Shown here piece after piece: positions 52,158 through 61,730 of a stretch of 64,000 bases of DNA. The notes beneath the pieces were generated by a model, which was given only the letters and a program-made list of their open reading frames with translations, was not told the origin of the DNA and made no database searches. The translations under genes were made by a program, and so were the position numbers. Source of the DNA: Devosia sp. ZB163 (GTDB lineage: Bacteria; Pseudomonadota; Alphaproteobacteria; Rhizobiales; Devosiaceae); assembly GCF_028613635.1 (NCBI RefSeq), contig NZ_JAQRMY010000003.1, forward strand, positions 198,787-262,786, given 5' to 3'. The stretch's first letter is position 1, and each line of letters begins with the position of its first letter.

Positions 52158-52969
52158 GATTGCTGTTTCTTGGTGACGTCGTCGGTCGCGCCGGCCGCGA
52201 CGCGGTAGCCGACCGGCTCGCGGGTCTCATCGAAAAGCACAAGTTCGACTTCGTCGTCGTCAACGGCGAGAACGCGAGCCATGGCCGCGGGCTGACCGAG
52301 GGGCATTTCAGCGAGATCAGGGCGGCGGGCGCCGACGTCGTGACGCTGGGGGACCATGCCTTCGACCAGCGCGACACGCTGAGCTACATCACGCGCGAGC
52401 CGACACTGCTGCGGCCGATCAACCTGGCGCCCGGCACGCCCGGTCGGGGCGCCAATCTCTACGAGAGCCGGAACGGCTACCGCGTGCTGGTTATCAATGC
52501 GCAGGGCCGGGTGTTCATGGACCCGGTCGACGATCCGTTCCGCGCCGTGGAATCGGCCGTCGCCGCCTGTCCGCTGGGCGAGCAGGCCGATGCGATCGTC
52601 CTCGACTTCCACACCGAGGCAACCTCGGAGATCCAGGCCATGGGGCATTTCCTCGACGGCAAGGTCAGCCTCGTGGTCGGAACCCACACGCACATCCCCA
52701 CTGCCGATCATCGCATCCTCAGGGGTGGGACGGCGCTGATGGCCGATGCCGGCATGTGCGGCGACTACGACTCCGTGATCGGGGTCGAGGTGGATGAGCC
52801 GCTCAACCGCTTCCTCACCGGCATCGCCAATGCGCGCTTCACGCCGGCCGAGGGGGAGGCGACGCTCTCGGGCGTCGCAATCGAGACCGATCCGGGGACG
52901 GGCCTTGTCACCAGGCTGTTCCCTGTCCGGGTGGGGGGTACGCTCGCGCAGGCCGAACCCGCGTTCTGA
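52154..52969 (+). CDS. YmdB-family metallophosphoesterase
   Basis: A 271-residue phosphodiesterase (TIGR00282): LFLGDVVGRAGR, VVVNGENASHGRGL and VGTHTHIPTADHRILRGGT are metal-binding blocks. Related YmdB hydrolyses 2',3'-cyclic nucleotides. The motif usually written GNHxxD is GDHAFD here, a change at a metal-ligand position. GTG 52154 overlaps the previous stop, coupling it to the cyclo-ligase. Confidence 0.9.
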   Translation: MRLLFLGDVVGRAGRDAVADRLAGLIEKHKFDFVVVNGENASHGRGLTEGHFSEIRAAGADVVTLGDHAFDQRDTLSYITREPTLLRPINLAPGTPGRGANLYESRNGYRVLVINAQGRVFMDPVDDPFRAVESAVAACPLGEQADAIVLDFHTEATSEIQAMGHFLDGKVSLVVGTHTHIPTADHRILRGGTALMADAGMCGDYDSVIGVEVDEPLNRFLTGIANARFTPAEGEATLSGVAIETDPGTGLVTRLFPVRVGGTLAQAEPAF

Positions 52970-53051
52970 CGGACCGTCTTCACATCACCGGGCGGTTTCA
53001 ATATAAGCCCGGCCATCAATTTCTGGCTCTGACAACACGAGGAGTGACCGC

Positions 53052-53798
53052 ATGGCCGGCCATTCACACGCCAAAAACATCATGCACCGCAAAGGCAAGT
53101 CCGATGCGGCGCGCTCGAAGGTCTTCTCCAAGCTCGCGCGCGAAATCACCGTCGCCGCCAAGCTCGGCATGCCCGATCCTGCCTTCAATGCCCGCCTACG
53201 CCTCGCGGTGCAGAACGCTCGCGCACAGTCGATGCCGCGCGACAATATCGAGCGCGCCATCAAGAAGGCGTCGGGCAATGACGGCGAGAACTACGATGAG
53301 ATCCGCTACGAGGGCTACGGTCCGGGTGGCGTTGCCGTGATCGTCGAGGCACTGACCGACAACCGCAACCGCACTGCGTCGAACGTGCGCTCCACCTTCT
53401 CCAAGAATGGCGGCGCGCTGGGTGAAACCAACTCGGTCGGCTTCATGTTCGATCGCGTTGGCGAAATCTTCTACCCGGCATCGGTCGGCTCGGAAGACAA
53501 AGTGATGGAAGCCGCCATCGAGGCCGGCGCCGACGACGTCGAGAGCGACGACGACGGCCACTGGATCTACACCGCGTTCGAGTCCCTCAACGAGGTAGCT
53601 GCCGCGCTGGAGAAGGTGCTGGGCGAGGCGGAATCGGCGAAGTTCATCTTCAAGCCACAGAACGAAGTGCCGGTGGATGCCGAGAAGGGCGCGACCCTGC
53701 TCAAGCTGATCAGCATCCTCGAAGAGGACGACGACGTGCAGAACGTCTACGCAAACTTCGACATTTCCGATGAAGATATGGCCAAGATCGAAGCCTGA
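53052..53798 (+). CDS. yebC: YebC/PmpR-family regulator
   Basis: A 248-residue protein starting [23 protein letters not shown], with [23 protein letters not shown] and the acidic C-terminus. YebC proteins affect transcription and help ribosomes pass polyproline. In many bacteria yebC lies just before ruvCAB; here two cyclase genes intervene. GGAG precedes ATG 53052. Its stop abuts the convergent GGDEF gene stop. Confidence 0.95.
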   Translation: MAGHSHAKNIMHRKGKSDAARSKVFSKLAREITVAAKLGMPDPAFNARLRLAVQNARAQSMPRDNIERAIKKASGNDGENYDEIRYEGYGPGGVAVIVEALTDNRNRTASNVRSTFSKNGGALGETNSVGFMFDRVGEIFYPASVGSEDKVMEAAIEAGADDVESDDDGHWIYTAFESLNEVAAALEKVLGEAESAKFIFKPQNEVPVDAEKGATLLKLISILEEDDDVQNVYANFDISDEDMAKIEA

Positions 53799-54572
53799 TC
53801 AGGCCGCTGCCGCCGGCAGCGTTTCATAGTGCGAGATGGACGCGACCGCGACCTGGTTGCGTCCATTCTGTTTTGCGGCATAGAGCTGCTGGTCGGCGAT
53901 GCGGAAAAGCTCGGTAAAGGGCAGGTAGCGGTCGTAGACAGCGCCGCCCACGCTCACGGTCAGCGGGTGCCGCTTGCCTTCGGGAACGAACTCGATGGCG
54001 GTCACCGCGATCCGCAGGCGCTCGGCGACTGCCTCGGCGACGAGTTCGCTGGTGCCGGGCAGGAATACTGCGAACTCCTCACCGCCGATGCGGCCCACCT
54101 TGTCGGCGGTGCGCAGGACGCCACGGATGGACTTGGCGATCAGCCGCAACGCGGCGTCGCCGTGCTCATGGCCGTAGGTGTCGTTGATGTCCTTGAAGTT
54201 GTCGGCATCGATGACGAGCAGCGAACCACGGGCGCCATCGGGCGCAAAGCGCGCATCGGCGAGGGTTTCCTCGACCTCGTCCGTAAAGGCAGCACGGTTG
54301 AGCAGCTTGGTCAGGCTGTCGCTGGCGGCGTGCTGGCGCAATAGCTCATGGGCTATCGCCAGCTCCCGCAGCTTGCTGAGGAGGAAGAACAGCAGCGGGA
54401 ACGCAAGCCCCATCGGCACGAGTACATCCACGGCGATGGCACGCCGCAACTCGTCGGGGTTCAGGTTGGCGAAATTGAAGGAGTCGACGAAGACAGCGAC
54501 GGCAATGCAGCCGAGCGTTCCCAGCACTGTCCAAAGAATAACGCGACCCCAGCCGGTGGGCGAAAAATCCAA
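53799..54572 (-). CDS. Diguanylate cyclase (GGEEF)
   Basis: A 257-residue membrane protein: two helices (about residues 10-33 and 46-68), then a GGDEF domain with GGEEF active site and an RTAD I-site five residues upstream, so product inhibition is likely. It makes c-di-GMP. The helices may sense an envelope signal. A second paralogue lies immediately upstream. Confidence 0.93.
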   Translation of the reverse strand: MDFSPTGWGRVILWTVLGTLGCIAVAVFVDSFNFANLNPDELRRAIAVDVLVPMGLAFPLLFFLLSKLRELAIAHELLRQHAASDSLTKLLNRAAFTDEVEETLADARFAPDGARGSLLVIDADNFKDINDTYGHEHGDAALRLIAKSIRGVLRTADKVGRIGGEEFAVFLPGTSELVAEAVAERLRIAVTAIEFVPEGKRHPLTVSVGGAVYDRYLPFTELFRIADQQLYAAKQNGRNQVAVASISHYETLPAAAA

Positions 54573-54655
54573 TGCACCGTCCTCGGCAGACCACGGAAAA
54601 CCGGGGGACGGTAGCCGCGGGGGGTTGCGAAGGCCTGAAGCGCCGCGGTGCGATT

Positions 54656-55438
54656 TTATCTTTCGGCCAGCCCTGAGGCCAGCCGGGCAACCGCGGCGTC
54701 GTCGATGCTGCCGCCCAGCTTGACCCGGTTCCTGCCACCGTTCTTGGCGCTGTAGAGACGGCGATCAGCCACGCGGAACAGTTCGGCGAAGCTGACTTCC
54801 CCGGCACAGACGGCGCCGCCGATGCTCACCGACAGCCGTTGCACGAGGCCGTCGGAGGTGACGAACAGGGCGTTGACCGCAGCGCGTATCCGCTCGGCCG
54901 CGTGGTGGGCACTCTCGAAGCCGGCGCCGGGCAGGTAGACGCCAAACTCCTCGCCGCCGATGCGTCCGACCAGGTCGGTATCCCGGACGGACTGCCGGAT
55001 CGCTTCCGCGACCATCTGCAGCACCTCGTCGCCACGATCGTGGCCGAAGCGGTCATTCACGCTCTTGAAGTTGTCCGCGTCGATGACGAGCAGGGCGCCG
55101 GACCCGCTCGCCTGGCTAAGGCACTTGCCGACCCGCCCGGTGAAGGCGCGACGGTTCAGGCAGTTGGTCAGCGAGTCCGTCGATGCGAGGGTTTCGAGGC
55201 GGCGATTGGCGTCGCGCAGCTTGGCCGACTGAATCTGGAAGTACAGCAGCATAGGGCCGCCGAGCAGGATCGGAAGGATGGCGGCGGCAATCGCCCCAGC
55301 TAGGTTCATGCCCTGCGAGAGAATCTGCATGACGATTTCGGAGAGGGCGACGGACGCCAAGGCACTGAGGATCGCGACCACCAGCGTCCTTCGCCAGACT
55401 TGCGCCCAGGCCGAAGCCGGCAACCTGATCGTATTCAT
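54656..55438 (-). CDS. Diguanylate cyclase (GGEEF), paralogue
   Basis: A 260-residue membrane protein with two hydrophobic segments (about 14-37 and 44-68) and a GGEEF active site; RDTD five residues upstream is the I-site. Similar in build to the neighbouring cyclase, which it precedes on the same strand by 83 bases, suggesting tandem duplication and divergence. Confidence 0.93.
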   Translation of the reverse strand: MNTIRLPASAWAQVWRRTLVVAILSALASVALSEIVMQILSQGMNLAGAIAAAILPILLGGPMLLYFQIQSAKLRDANRRLETLASTDSLTNCLNRRAFTGRVGKCLSQASGSGALLVIDADNFKSVNDRFGHDRGDEVLQMVAEAIRQSVRDTDLVGRIGGEEFGVYLPGAGFESAHHAAERIRAAVNALFVTSDGLVQRLSVSIGGAVCAGEVSFAELFRVADRRLYSAKNGGRNRVKLGGSIDDAAVARLASGLAER

Positions 55439-55591
55439 CGCGCGCCCCAGATAGTTCGGGCAGACCGATAGGGGGCAATGCTTGAGTGCGAATTAACTCG
55501 GTCGCTCACATCGCGCCTAATCCCTCTGCTTTGTTTCCGTTTCGTTCACAAAGGCCTTGGTAGGGTCCGCGACCTGGCCTAATGCTCGGGA

Positions 55592-56095
55592 ATGACGGAA
55601 ACCGTGCGAATCATCGGCATCGACCCCGGACTCAGGCGCTGCGGCTGGGGGATCATCGAAAGTGTGGGCAACCGGCTGGCCTATGTCGCCTGCGGCACAA
55701 TAACGCCGCCGACCGACGCTGCGCTCGCCGATCGGCTGGTCGAGCTGCATCGCGGCATCACCACAGTGCTCGACGAGTTCGCACCGGACGAGGCCGCGGT
55801 CGAGGAGACGTTCGTTTCGGCCGGGGCGCGTTCGGCCCTGCAACTGGGCCAGGCGCGCGGGGTCGTGCTGATGACGCCGGCGCTGCGCGGCTTGCCAGTG
55901 GGCGAGTACGCGGCAAACCTCATCAAGAAGTCGGTAGTCGGCACCGGACACGCCGAAAAGGGCCAAATCCAGATGATGATCAAGATCCTGCTGCCGACCG
56001 CCAGCTTCAAGGGAGCCGACGCAGCGGATGCGCTCGCCATCGCCATCTGCCATGCGCACCACCGCGCCATCCGCAAGCTGAGCATCCCGGCATGA
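55592..56095 (+). CDS. ruvC: Holliday-junction resolvase RuvC
   Basis: A 167-residue endonuclease resolving four-way junctions. [14 protein letters not shown] holds the first catalytic Asp (residue 11); later acidic residues EETFVSAG and [15 protein letters not shown] complete the site. It overlaps ruvA by four bases (ATGA). Confidence 0.96.
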   Translation: MTETVRIIGIDPGLRRCGWGIIESVGNRLAYVACGTITPPTDAALADRLVELHRGITTVLDEFAPDEAAVEETFVSAGARSALQLGQARGVVLMTPALRGLPVGEYAANLIKKSVVGTGHAEKGQIQMMIKILLPTASFKGADAADALAIAICHAHHRAIRKLSIPA

Positions 56096-56712
56096 TCGGC
56101 AAGCTCAAGGGTCTCGTCGACGGGTTCGGCGACGACTTCGTGCATGTCGATGTGAACGGAGTGGTCTACGAAGTTTTCTGCTCGGCCAAGACGATGGCCT
56201 CGATGCCCCAGGTCGGGCACGCCTCGGTCGTCCATATCGAGACCATCGTGCGCGAGGATATGATCCGGCTCTACGGCTTTTTCACCGAGGCCGAGAAGGC
56301 GTGGTTCACCACGCTCATGACGGTGCAGGGGGTGGGCAGCCGTGTCGCCCTCGCCATCCTGTCCGTGCTAACCCCATCCGAGCTCGCCAGCGCCATCGCT
56401 CTGCAGGACAAGGCCATGGTCGGTCGCGCCAACGGCGTCGGCCCCAAGCTCGCCGTCCGCATCATCACCGAGCTGAAGGGCAAGGCCCCAGCGCCGGGCG
56501 CCATAGATGCCGGCGTACTCGGGCTGCAGGCAGCACTCGGCGAAGGTGTCGCCTCGGGCAATGTCGCCGACGCTGTCTCGGCGCTGACCAACCTCGGCTA
56601 CTCGAGCGCCCAGGCCTCGGCAGCGGTGGCACGCGTCGTGGGCAAGGAAGGCGAGAGCCTCGCGACGGACAAGCTGATCCGGCTGGGATTGCGGGAGCTG
56701 AGCAGTGGCTGA
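56092..56712 (+). CDS. ruvA: Holliday-junction helicase subunit RuvA
   Basis: A 206-residue junction-binding subunit: [28 protein letters not shown] oligomer-binding start, helix-hairpin-helix [19 protein letters not shown] and [20 protein letters not shown], and a C-terminal domain contacting RuvB. It overlaps ruvC and ruvB. Confidence 0.96.
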   Translation: MIGKLKGLVDGFGDDFVHVDVNGVVYEVFCSAKTMASMPQVGHASVVHIETIVREDMIRLYGFFTEAEKAWFTTLMTVQGVGSRVALAILSVLTPSELASAIALQDKAMVGRANGVGPKLAVRIITELKGKAPAPGAIDAGVLGLQAALGEGVASGNVADAVSALTNLGYSSAQASAAVARVVGKEGESLATDKLIRLGLRELSSG

Positions 56713-57748
56713 CCTGACCTCCGCCACCGCCGGGCGCGACGATCCGCTGGACGTCTCGCTCCGCCCGTCCGGTTTCTCCGAGTTCATCGGACAGGCCGAA
56801 GCGCGGGCCAATCTCGAGGTGTTCATCCAGGCGGCGAAGCATCGCGGTGCGGCGCTCGACCATGTGCTGTTCGTGGGACCGCCCGGCCTGGGCAAGACGA
56901 CCCTGGCCCAGATCGTGGCGCGCGAACTTGGCGTCGGCTTCCGCGCAACCTCGGGTCCAGTGATCGCCAAGGCGGGGGACCTCGCGGCCCTGCTGACCAA
57001 TCTCGAAGAACGCGACGTGCTGTTCATCGACGAGATCCACCGGCTCAACCCGGCGATCGAAGAAGTGCTCTATCCGGCGATGGAGGACTATCAGCTCGAC
57101 CTGATCATAGGCGAGGGTCCTGCGGCCCGCTCGGTGCGCATCGATCTTGCGAAGTTCACACTGGTCGGCGCCACTACCCGCGCGGGGCTGCTCACCACGC
57201 CGCTGCGCGATCGCTTCGGCATCCCGATCCGTCTGAACTTCTACACGCCGGAGGAACTGGTGAAGATCGTCGAGCGCGGTGCCCGCCTGCTCGGCACACC
57301 CATGGCGCCAGATGGGGCGATGGAAGTGGCGCGCCGGTCAAGAGGCACGCCCCGTATCGCAGGCCGGCTGTTGCGCCGGGTCACCGATTTCGCGCTGGTC
57401 GACGGTGCGAAGGAAATCACCCGCTCGGTCGCCGACAAGGCGCTGCTGCGGCTCGATGTCGACGCGCGCGGGCTCGACCAGCTCGATCGTCGCTACCTCA
57501 AGGTGATCGCCGACTTCTACGGCGGCGGCCCCGTCGGCATCGAGACCATCGCCGCCGCGCTAAGCGAGCCGCGCGATGCGCTCGAGGAAATCGTCGAGCC
57601 CTACCTGATCCAGCAGGGTTTCATTCAGCGCACCCCGCGTGGCCGCATGCTGACGGCGCTGGCCTTCCAGCACATGGGTGTCAGTGTCCCGCAAGGCTTC
57701 GTCGGCATGCAGGGGAGCCTGTTCGAGGAGCCGGGCGACGATACATGA
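56705..57748 (+). CDS. ruvB: Holliday-junction helicase RuvB
   Basis: A 347-residue AAA+ motor driving branch migration. Walker [10 protein letters not shown], Walker [12 protein letters not shown] and sensor [10 protein letters not shown] are present, with the C-terminal winged helix ([23 protein letters not shown]). GTG 56705 overlaps the ruvA stop by eight bases. The operon runs on into the Nudix and ybgC genes. Confidence 0.97.
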   Translation: MADLTSATAGRDDPLDVSLRPSGFSEFIGQAEARANLEVFIQAAKHRGAALDHVLFVGPPGLGKTTLAQIVARELGVGFRATSGPVIAKAGDLAALLTNLEERDVLFIDEIHRLNPAIEEVLYPAMEDYQLDLIIGEGPAARSVRIDLAKFTLVGATTRAGLLTTPLRDRFGIPIRLNFYTPEELVKIVERGARLLGTPMAPDGAMEVARRSRGTPRIAGRLLRRVTDFALVDGAKEITRSVADKALLRLDVDARGLDQLDRRYLKVIADFYGGGPVGIETIAAALSEPRDALEEIVEPYLIQQGFIQRTPRGRMLTALAFQHMGVSVPQGFVGMQGSLFEEPGDDT

Positions 57749-58254
57749 CGACGCCCCCTACCATCGATCGCAGGATGATCTCCTTTCCCGACGGTGATCG
57801 GTTGTTCACCTGCCGGGTCGGGGCGATCGTCCGGCGCAACGGTCACGTCCTCGTTCATCGCGTGGTGGGCGATGACTGGGTGGTGCTGCCGGGGGGGCGA
57901 CTCGAGCTGGGCGAGGCAAGCGATGTCGCCGTCGTGCGCGAGATCGGGGAGGAACTGGGCGTCGCCGCCGAGGTCGGTCCGCTTCACTTCCTGTTGGAGG
58001 GCTTCTATCGCGACCGCGGCCGTACCGTGCACGAACTCGGCTTCTACTACGAGGTCTCGCTGCCGGATGCCTTTCCGTTCAGGGTTGGCGAGGTGTGCCA
58101 CCGTATCGAGGATGGCGGAGTGATGCTCGAGTTTCTTTGGGTGCCGTCGGACGAGGCGGGCCTGAACGAGGCGAACCTCTATCCCGGCATCCTGCGCGAC
58201 CGGCTGGCAGAGCCGCCGGCGACGACCACCCACCTGATCGTCAGCGAGCTATGA
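57745..58254 (+). CDS. Nudix hydrolase
   Basis: A 169-residue hydrolase with an intact Nudix box (Gly51-x5-Glu57-x7-Arg65-Glu66-x2-Glu69-Glu70-x-Gly72). Such enzymes cleave nucleoside diphosphates linked to other groups; the substrate is unknown. It overlaps ruvB and ybgC by four bases each, so all are translated together. Confidence 0.92.
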   Translation: MTTPPTIDRRMISFPDGDRLFTCRVGAIVRRNGHVLVHRVVGDDWVVLPGGRLELGEASDVAVVREIGEELGVAAEVGPLHFLLEGFYRDRGRTVHELGFYYEVSLPDAFPFRVGEVCHRIEDGGVMLEFLWVPSDEAGLNEANLYPGILRDRLAEPPATTTHLIVSEL

Positions 58255-58643
58255 GCATCAGCCATTTCACCGCGCGGGTTTACTACGAGGACACGGATTT
58301 CTCGGGAAACGTGTACCACGCGGCGTACCTCCATTTCTTCGAGCGGGCTCGGACCGAGTTCCTGCGCGAGCGTGGCATCCATCATTCCGAGCTGGTGAAA
58401 GACGGGATCGCCTTTGCGGTGCGCTCGATGAGCATCGACTTCAAGGCCGCCGCGCATATCGACGACCTGCTCGAGGTGACGACCGAAGTTGCCTCGATGA
58501 CGCCGGCCCGGCTGAATCTCGTTCAGTCGATCCATCGCGACGGGGTGGAAATCACGCGCGCCGAGGTGCAGGTGGTGGCGATCAAGACCAGCGGCGGTGC
58601 GGTGCGCATGCCGCGCGAGCTCGCCGCGCTGCTCAAGGCATAG
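58251..58643 (+). CDS. ybgC: Tol-Pal-associated acyl-CoA thioesterase YbgC
   Basis: A 130-residue hot-dog-fold thioesterase: YYEDTDFSGNVYHAAYLHFFERARTEFL, with the active-site Asp in YxDTD. It acts on short acyl-CoA and is part of the tol-pal cluster, though tolQ here lies 780 bases further. ATG 58251 overlaps the Nudix stop. A strong hairpin follows. Confidence 0.95.
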   Translation: MSISHFTARVYYEDTDFSGNVYHAAYLHFFERARTEFLRERGIHHSELVKDGIAFAVRSMSIDFKAAAHIDDLLEVTTEVASMTPARLNLVQSIHRDGVEITRAEVQVVAIKTSGGAVRMPRELAALLKA

Positions 58644-58644
58644 C

Positions 58645-58668
58645 AGAGGCCGCCCAGGGGCGGCCTCT
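58645..58668. terminator. Hairpin between ybgC and CHRD genes
   Basis: Perfect 10-bp arms AGAGGCCGCC (58645-58654) and GGCGGCCTCT (58659-58668) around CAGG. It lacks a good T-run, so termination is inferred from its position between convergent genes. Confidence 0.6.
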
Positions 58669-58692
58669 GGTCAATCGTGGCAGATGCTTGCC

Positions 58693-59130
58693 CTACATGG
58701 CGGCAGGTTTCACCTGACCGCGGATCTCGCCGTCAGGATGCGCGGCAGTGTGGATGTTGAAGTACCACTGGCCATTTTGCAGCTGGCTGATCTGCTCGTC
58801 GGTCAGCGTCGCGTTGCCGCTGATCGGGCTGGCGAGGGCGCCCTCGATGGGCACGACCGGGGCGGCATTGGCCCCTTCAGCTGCCGGGCCGTGGAAGTGG
58901 GCGGCGGTCGCCTCGCCACTCAGGCCTTCGTAATTGATGGTCCAGGTGAAGACCTTCGAGTCGGTGTCGAGCGAGGCCTCAACCTTGCCGGTTGCGGTCG
59001 TTTCCACGGGCGGGACTTCGGCGGCGCCGGTCAGGTCTGCGGTGAAGTTCTCCATCGCGGCCCAGGCGGGCAGGCACGACAGTGCGAGAAGGGCGGTCGC
59101 ACCGAGCAGGGCAGGGGGCAGATAACGCAT
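58693..59130 (-). CDS. CHRD-domain exported protein
   Basis: A 145-residue protein: signal peptide 1-25 (ending AWA), then the CHRD pattern LTGAAEVPPVETTATGKVEASLD, AAHFHGPAAEGANAAPVV and WYFNIHTAAHPDGEIRGQV. CHRD (chordin-like) domains are found in secreted proteins of unknown role. GGAGGAAGG precedes ATG 59130. It interrupts the ybgC-tolQ order seen in many relatives. Confidence 0.9.
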   Translation of the reverse strand: MRYLPPALLGATALLALSCLPAWAAMENFTADLTGAAEVPPVETTATGKVEASLDTDSKVFTWTINYEGLSGEATAAHFHGPAAEGANAAPVVPIEGALASPISGNATLTDEQISQLQNGQWYFNIHTAAHPDGEIRGQVKPAAM

Positions 59131-59342
59131 AGTACCTTCCTCCACATCTTGTTGGTGCCGGCAGCGATCCCCCTCTCTGCGGGCTGCCCCCACAACGCCA
59201 GCTCGCGTCGGCCAGTTGCGCCGCGCCGATCTGTCGCGATCACAGGAACGCGATGAATCCCTTTCTTAACACTTGCTTGACCATAACTAAGGCAGTGCAT
59301 CCCGAGCGCTGCCAAAGGTCCGGAAATCCGGGCTTTTCTCTT

Positions 59343-59357
59343 AAATTTGACAAATTT
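59343..59357. promoter_or_regulatory. AT-rich palindrome ahead of tolQ
   Basis: AAATTTG-A-CAAATTT, a perfect 7-1-7 palindrome, includes TTGACA (59347-59352), a consensus -35. A repressor or activator bound here would control the tol-pal promoter. It is rare in DNA of this GC content. Confidence 0.55.
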
Positions 59358-59419
59358 GGACCGCATCGACCCGACGATCAGGATTCGGTCGTAGTGGCCG
59401 GACTGAGAAGGACCCTTAC

Positions 59420-60133
59420 ATGGAAGCCATGGATGCCGTTGGCACGGTCGCTCCGCATGCCGACCTTTCGATCTGGGCGCTGTTCTGGCAGGCCGACCTC
59501 GTCGTAAAATCAGTGATGATCGGGCTAGTCGCAGCCTCCGTATGGTGCTGGGCCATCATCGTCGACAAGTCGATGCTGTTCGGCCGCGTGCAGCGCGAGA
59601 TGAACCAGTTCGAGCGCGTCTTCTGGTCCGGCCAGTCGCTGGAAGAGCTCTATCAGCAGATGAGCGAGCGTCCCTCCATCGGGTTGGGCGCGGTGTTCGT
59701 CGCGGCGATGAAGGAGTGGAAGCGCAGCCACGAGCAGAACGCGTCCTCGTTCATCGGCGTGCAGGGTCGTCTCGACAAGGTGCTCGACGTGGCCATCGCA
59801 CGGGAAAGCGAAGCGCTGGAGAAGCGACTCGGATTCCTTGCTACTGTGGGCTCGGCTTCGCCCTTCATTGGCCTCTTTGGTACGGTATGGGGCATCATGA
59901 ACGCATTCACGGCCATCTCGGCCGCTTCGAGCACCAACCTCAGCGTAGTCGCAGGGCCGATCGCCGAGGCGCTGTTCGCGACCGCGCTCGGACTGCTCGC
60001 CGCTATTCCGGCGGTTATCGCCTACAACAAGCTCTCGGGTGATGCGAACAAGCTGATCGGCCGGCTCGAAGGCTTCGCCGACGAGTTCTCCACTATCCTC
60101 AGCCGGCAGCTCGAAGCGCGGGGCGCCCGCTAA
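59420..60133 (+). CDS. tolQ: Tol-Pal subunit TolQ
   Basis: A 237-residue inner-membrane proton-channel protein. Three helices (about residues 31-52, 140-165 and 180-205) and FLATVGSASPFIGLFGTVWGIMNAF are TolQ/ExbB hallmarks. With TolR it energises TolA for outer-membrane constriction during division. AAGGA precedes ATG 59420. It overlaps tolR by one base. Confidence 0.96.
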   Translation: MEAMDAVGTVAPHADLSIWALFWQADLVVKSVMIGLVAASVWCWAIIVDKSMLFGRVQREMNQFERVFWSGQSLEELYQQMSERPSIGLGAVFVAAMKEWKRSHEQNASSFIGVQGRLDKVLDVAIARESEALEKRLGFLATVGSASPFIGLFGTVWGIMNAFTAISAASSTNLSVVAGPIAEALFATALGLLAAIPAVIAYNKLSGDANKLIGRLEGFADEFSTILSRQLEARGAR

Positions 60134-60600
60134 TGGCAATGGCCGTATCGAGTGGGGGCAATGGGGGCGGTCGCCGTCGTGGGCGCCGTCGTGGCGGCGG
60201 TGCCAAGCCCATGAGCGAGATCAACATCACCCCGATGGTCGACGTGATGCTGGTGCTGCTGATCATCTTCATGGTGGCGGCGCCGCTGATGACGGTGGGC
60301 GTGCCGATCGAGCTGCCGCAGACGCAGGCCAAGCAGCTCGACACCGAGCAGAAGCCGATCACAATCTCGGTCACCAACGAGGGCGCAATCTTCCTCGATG
60401 ACAATCCGGTGACGCTCGAGGACCTGACGAACCAGGTCGCGGCGGTTGCCGTCAACGGTACAGAGGACCGCATATACGTGCGTGGCGATCTCGCAGCCAA
60501 CTATGGCTCGGTGATGCAGGTGATGGGCGCGCTGTCAGGCGCTGGCTATGCCAAGATCGGCCTCATCACGGAACAGGCCGCGCAGCAGCAGGGCCAGTGA
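60133..60600 (+). CDS. tolR: Tol-Pal subunit TolR
   Basis: A 155-residue protein with a basic Gly/Arg-rich N-terminus, one helix with the essential aspartate (MSEINITPMVDVMLVLLIIFMV), and a periplasmic domain. It partners TolQ. ATG 60133 overlaps the tolQ stop. Confidence 0.95.
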   Translation: MAMAVSSGGNGGGRRRGRRRGGGAKPMSEINITPMVDVMLVLLIIFMVAAPLMTVGVPIELPQTQAKQLDTEQKPITISVTNEGAIFLDDNPVTLEDLTNQVAAVAVNGTEDRIYVRGDLAANYGSVMQVMGALSGAGYAKIGLITEQAAQQQGQ

Positions 60601-60604
60601 GCTG

Positions 60605-61693
60605 ATGCGCACCGGGTTCACGGTTTCCACCATCGGGCATGTCGGACTGATCGTTCTCGCGGTCGTCGGCATCGGCATGGGGCGGCCGATGGACGTATCG
60701 CCGGTGGAGTCGATCGCGGTCGATCTGGTGCCGATTACGGAGTTCGACAACATCCGAAGGGGCGTGCTCGATAGCGAGATCGTCGAGACCGAGGCGCCCT
60801 CGATCACGCAGTCGGAGGTGCCACCCGAACTGGCGCAGCCCACGGGCAATACGCAGGAAGACCAGCCGACGCCGGCCGACAACGAGAAGGTCACCCCTGC
60901 GCCGACAGAAAATGCGGCGCCCGCGCCCGAGGCAGCTCCGGAACCAACTCCCGAGCCGGAGCCGGTTGAAACGCCGCCGGAGCCGGCAGCACGTCCCGAG
61001 CCTGCGCCGCAGCCCGAACCGGAGCCCGCTCCAGAGCCGGAACCGGCGCCCGAGCCGGAACCGGCCCCCGTCGCAACACCGACCGAGACCCCTGATCCGG
61101 CCGAAGCCGCGCCCAAGCCACGCACGCATACTGCATCGCTCGAGCAGAAGCGCGCCGAGTTCAAGAAGCAGCAGGAAGCGCAGAAACAGAAGCAGGCCGA
61201 GGAGAAGGCGGCAGAGGCCGCGAAGAAGCAGGCCGAGGAAGAAAAGAAGCGCAAGGCCGCCGAAGAGCAGAAGCGCATCGAGCAGGCCAAGGCCGACGAA
61301 GCCAAGAGGCTCGCCGACGAGGTCGCCAACATCATCAACAACGAGGACTCGCGCGGCGCGACGACGGGGCAGGGTGGCCAGGCCACCCTCGGCAAGGAAA
61401 CCGGCCGCTCCGCGACGCTCAGCCAGTCCGAGATCGGTGCCCTGGTTGCGCAGATCCGTTCCTGCATTACGATGCCGGCCGGCGCCGAGGACGCCGATGC
61501 ACGGGCGGAGTTCACGTTCACGATTGGCAACGACGGTATGGTGGTCGGCAGGCCGCAGATGACCAGTTCGCCGGCCAGTCAGATTGAAGACGCCTATGCC
61601 CGTGCGGTGTCGCGCGCCCTGCAGCGCTGCGGCCCATACACGATGGCAATGGGCCAGGACATTCGAGCCCAATTCTTAGCGCGGGAATTCTGA
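60605..61693 (+). CDS. tolA: Tol-Pal subunit TolA
   Basis: A 362-residue protein: an inner-membrane anchor (about 7-25), a Pro/Glu-rich stretch with PEPEPAP repeats (about 115-160), an Ala/Lys/Glu helical stalk (about 180-250), and a C-terminal TolA domain beginning RSCITMPAGAEDADARAEF. TolA spans the periplasm and links TolQR to Pal. ATG 60605 is four bases after tolR. Confidence 0.9.
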   Translation: MRTGFTVSTIGHVGLIVLAVVGIGMGRPMDVSPVESIAVDLVPITEFDNIRRGVLDSEIVETEAPSITQSEVPPELAQPTGNTQEDQPTPADNEKVTPAPTENAAPAPEAAPEPTPEPEPVETPPEPAARPEPAPQPEPEPAPEPEPAPEPEPAPVATPTETPDPAEAAPKPRTHTASLEQKRAEFKKQQEAQKQKQAEEKAAEAAKKQAEEEKKRKAAEEQKRIEQAKADEAKRLADEVANIINNEDSRGATTGQGGQATLGKETGRSATLSQSEIGALVAQIRSCITMPAGAEDADARAEFTFTIGNDGMVVGRPQMTSSPASQIEDAYARAVSRALQRCGPYTMAMGQDIRAQFLAREF

Positions 61694-61730
61694 GTGAGCC
61701 TTGCGCCAAAAAGACAGATGGAGACGTAAG

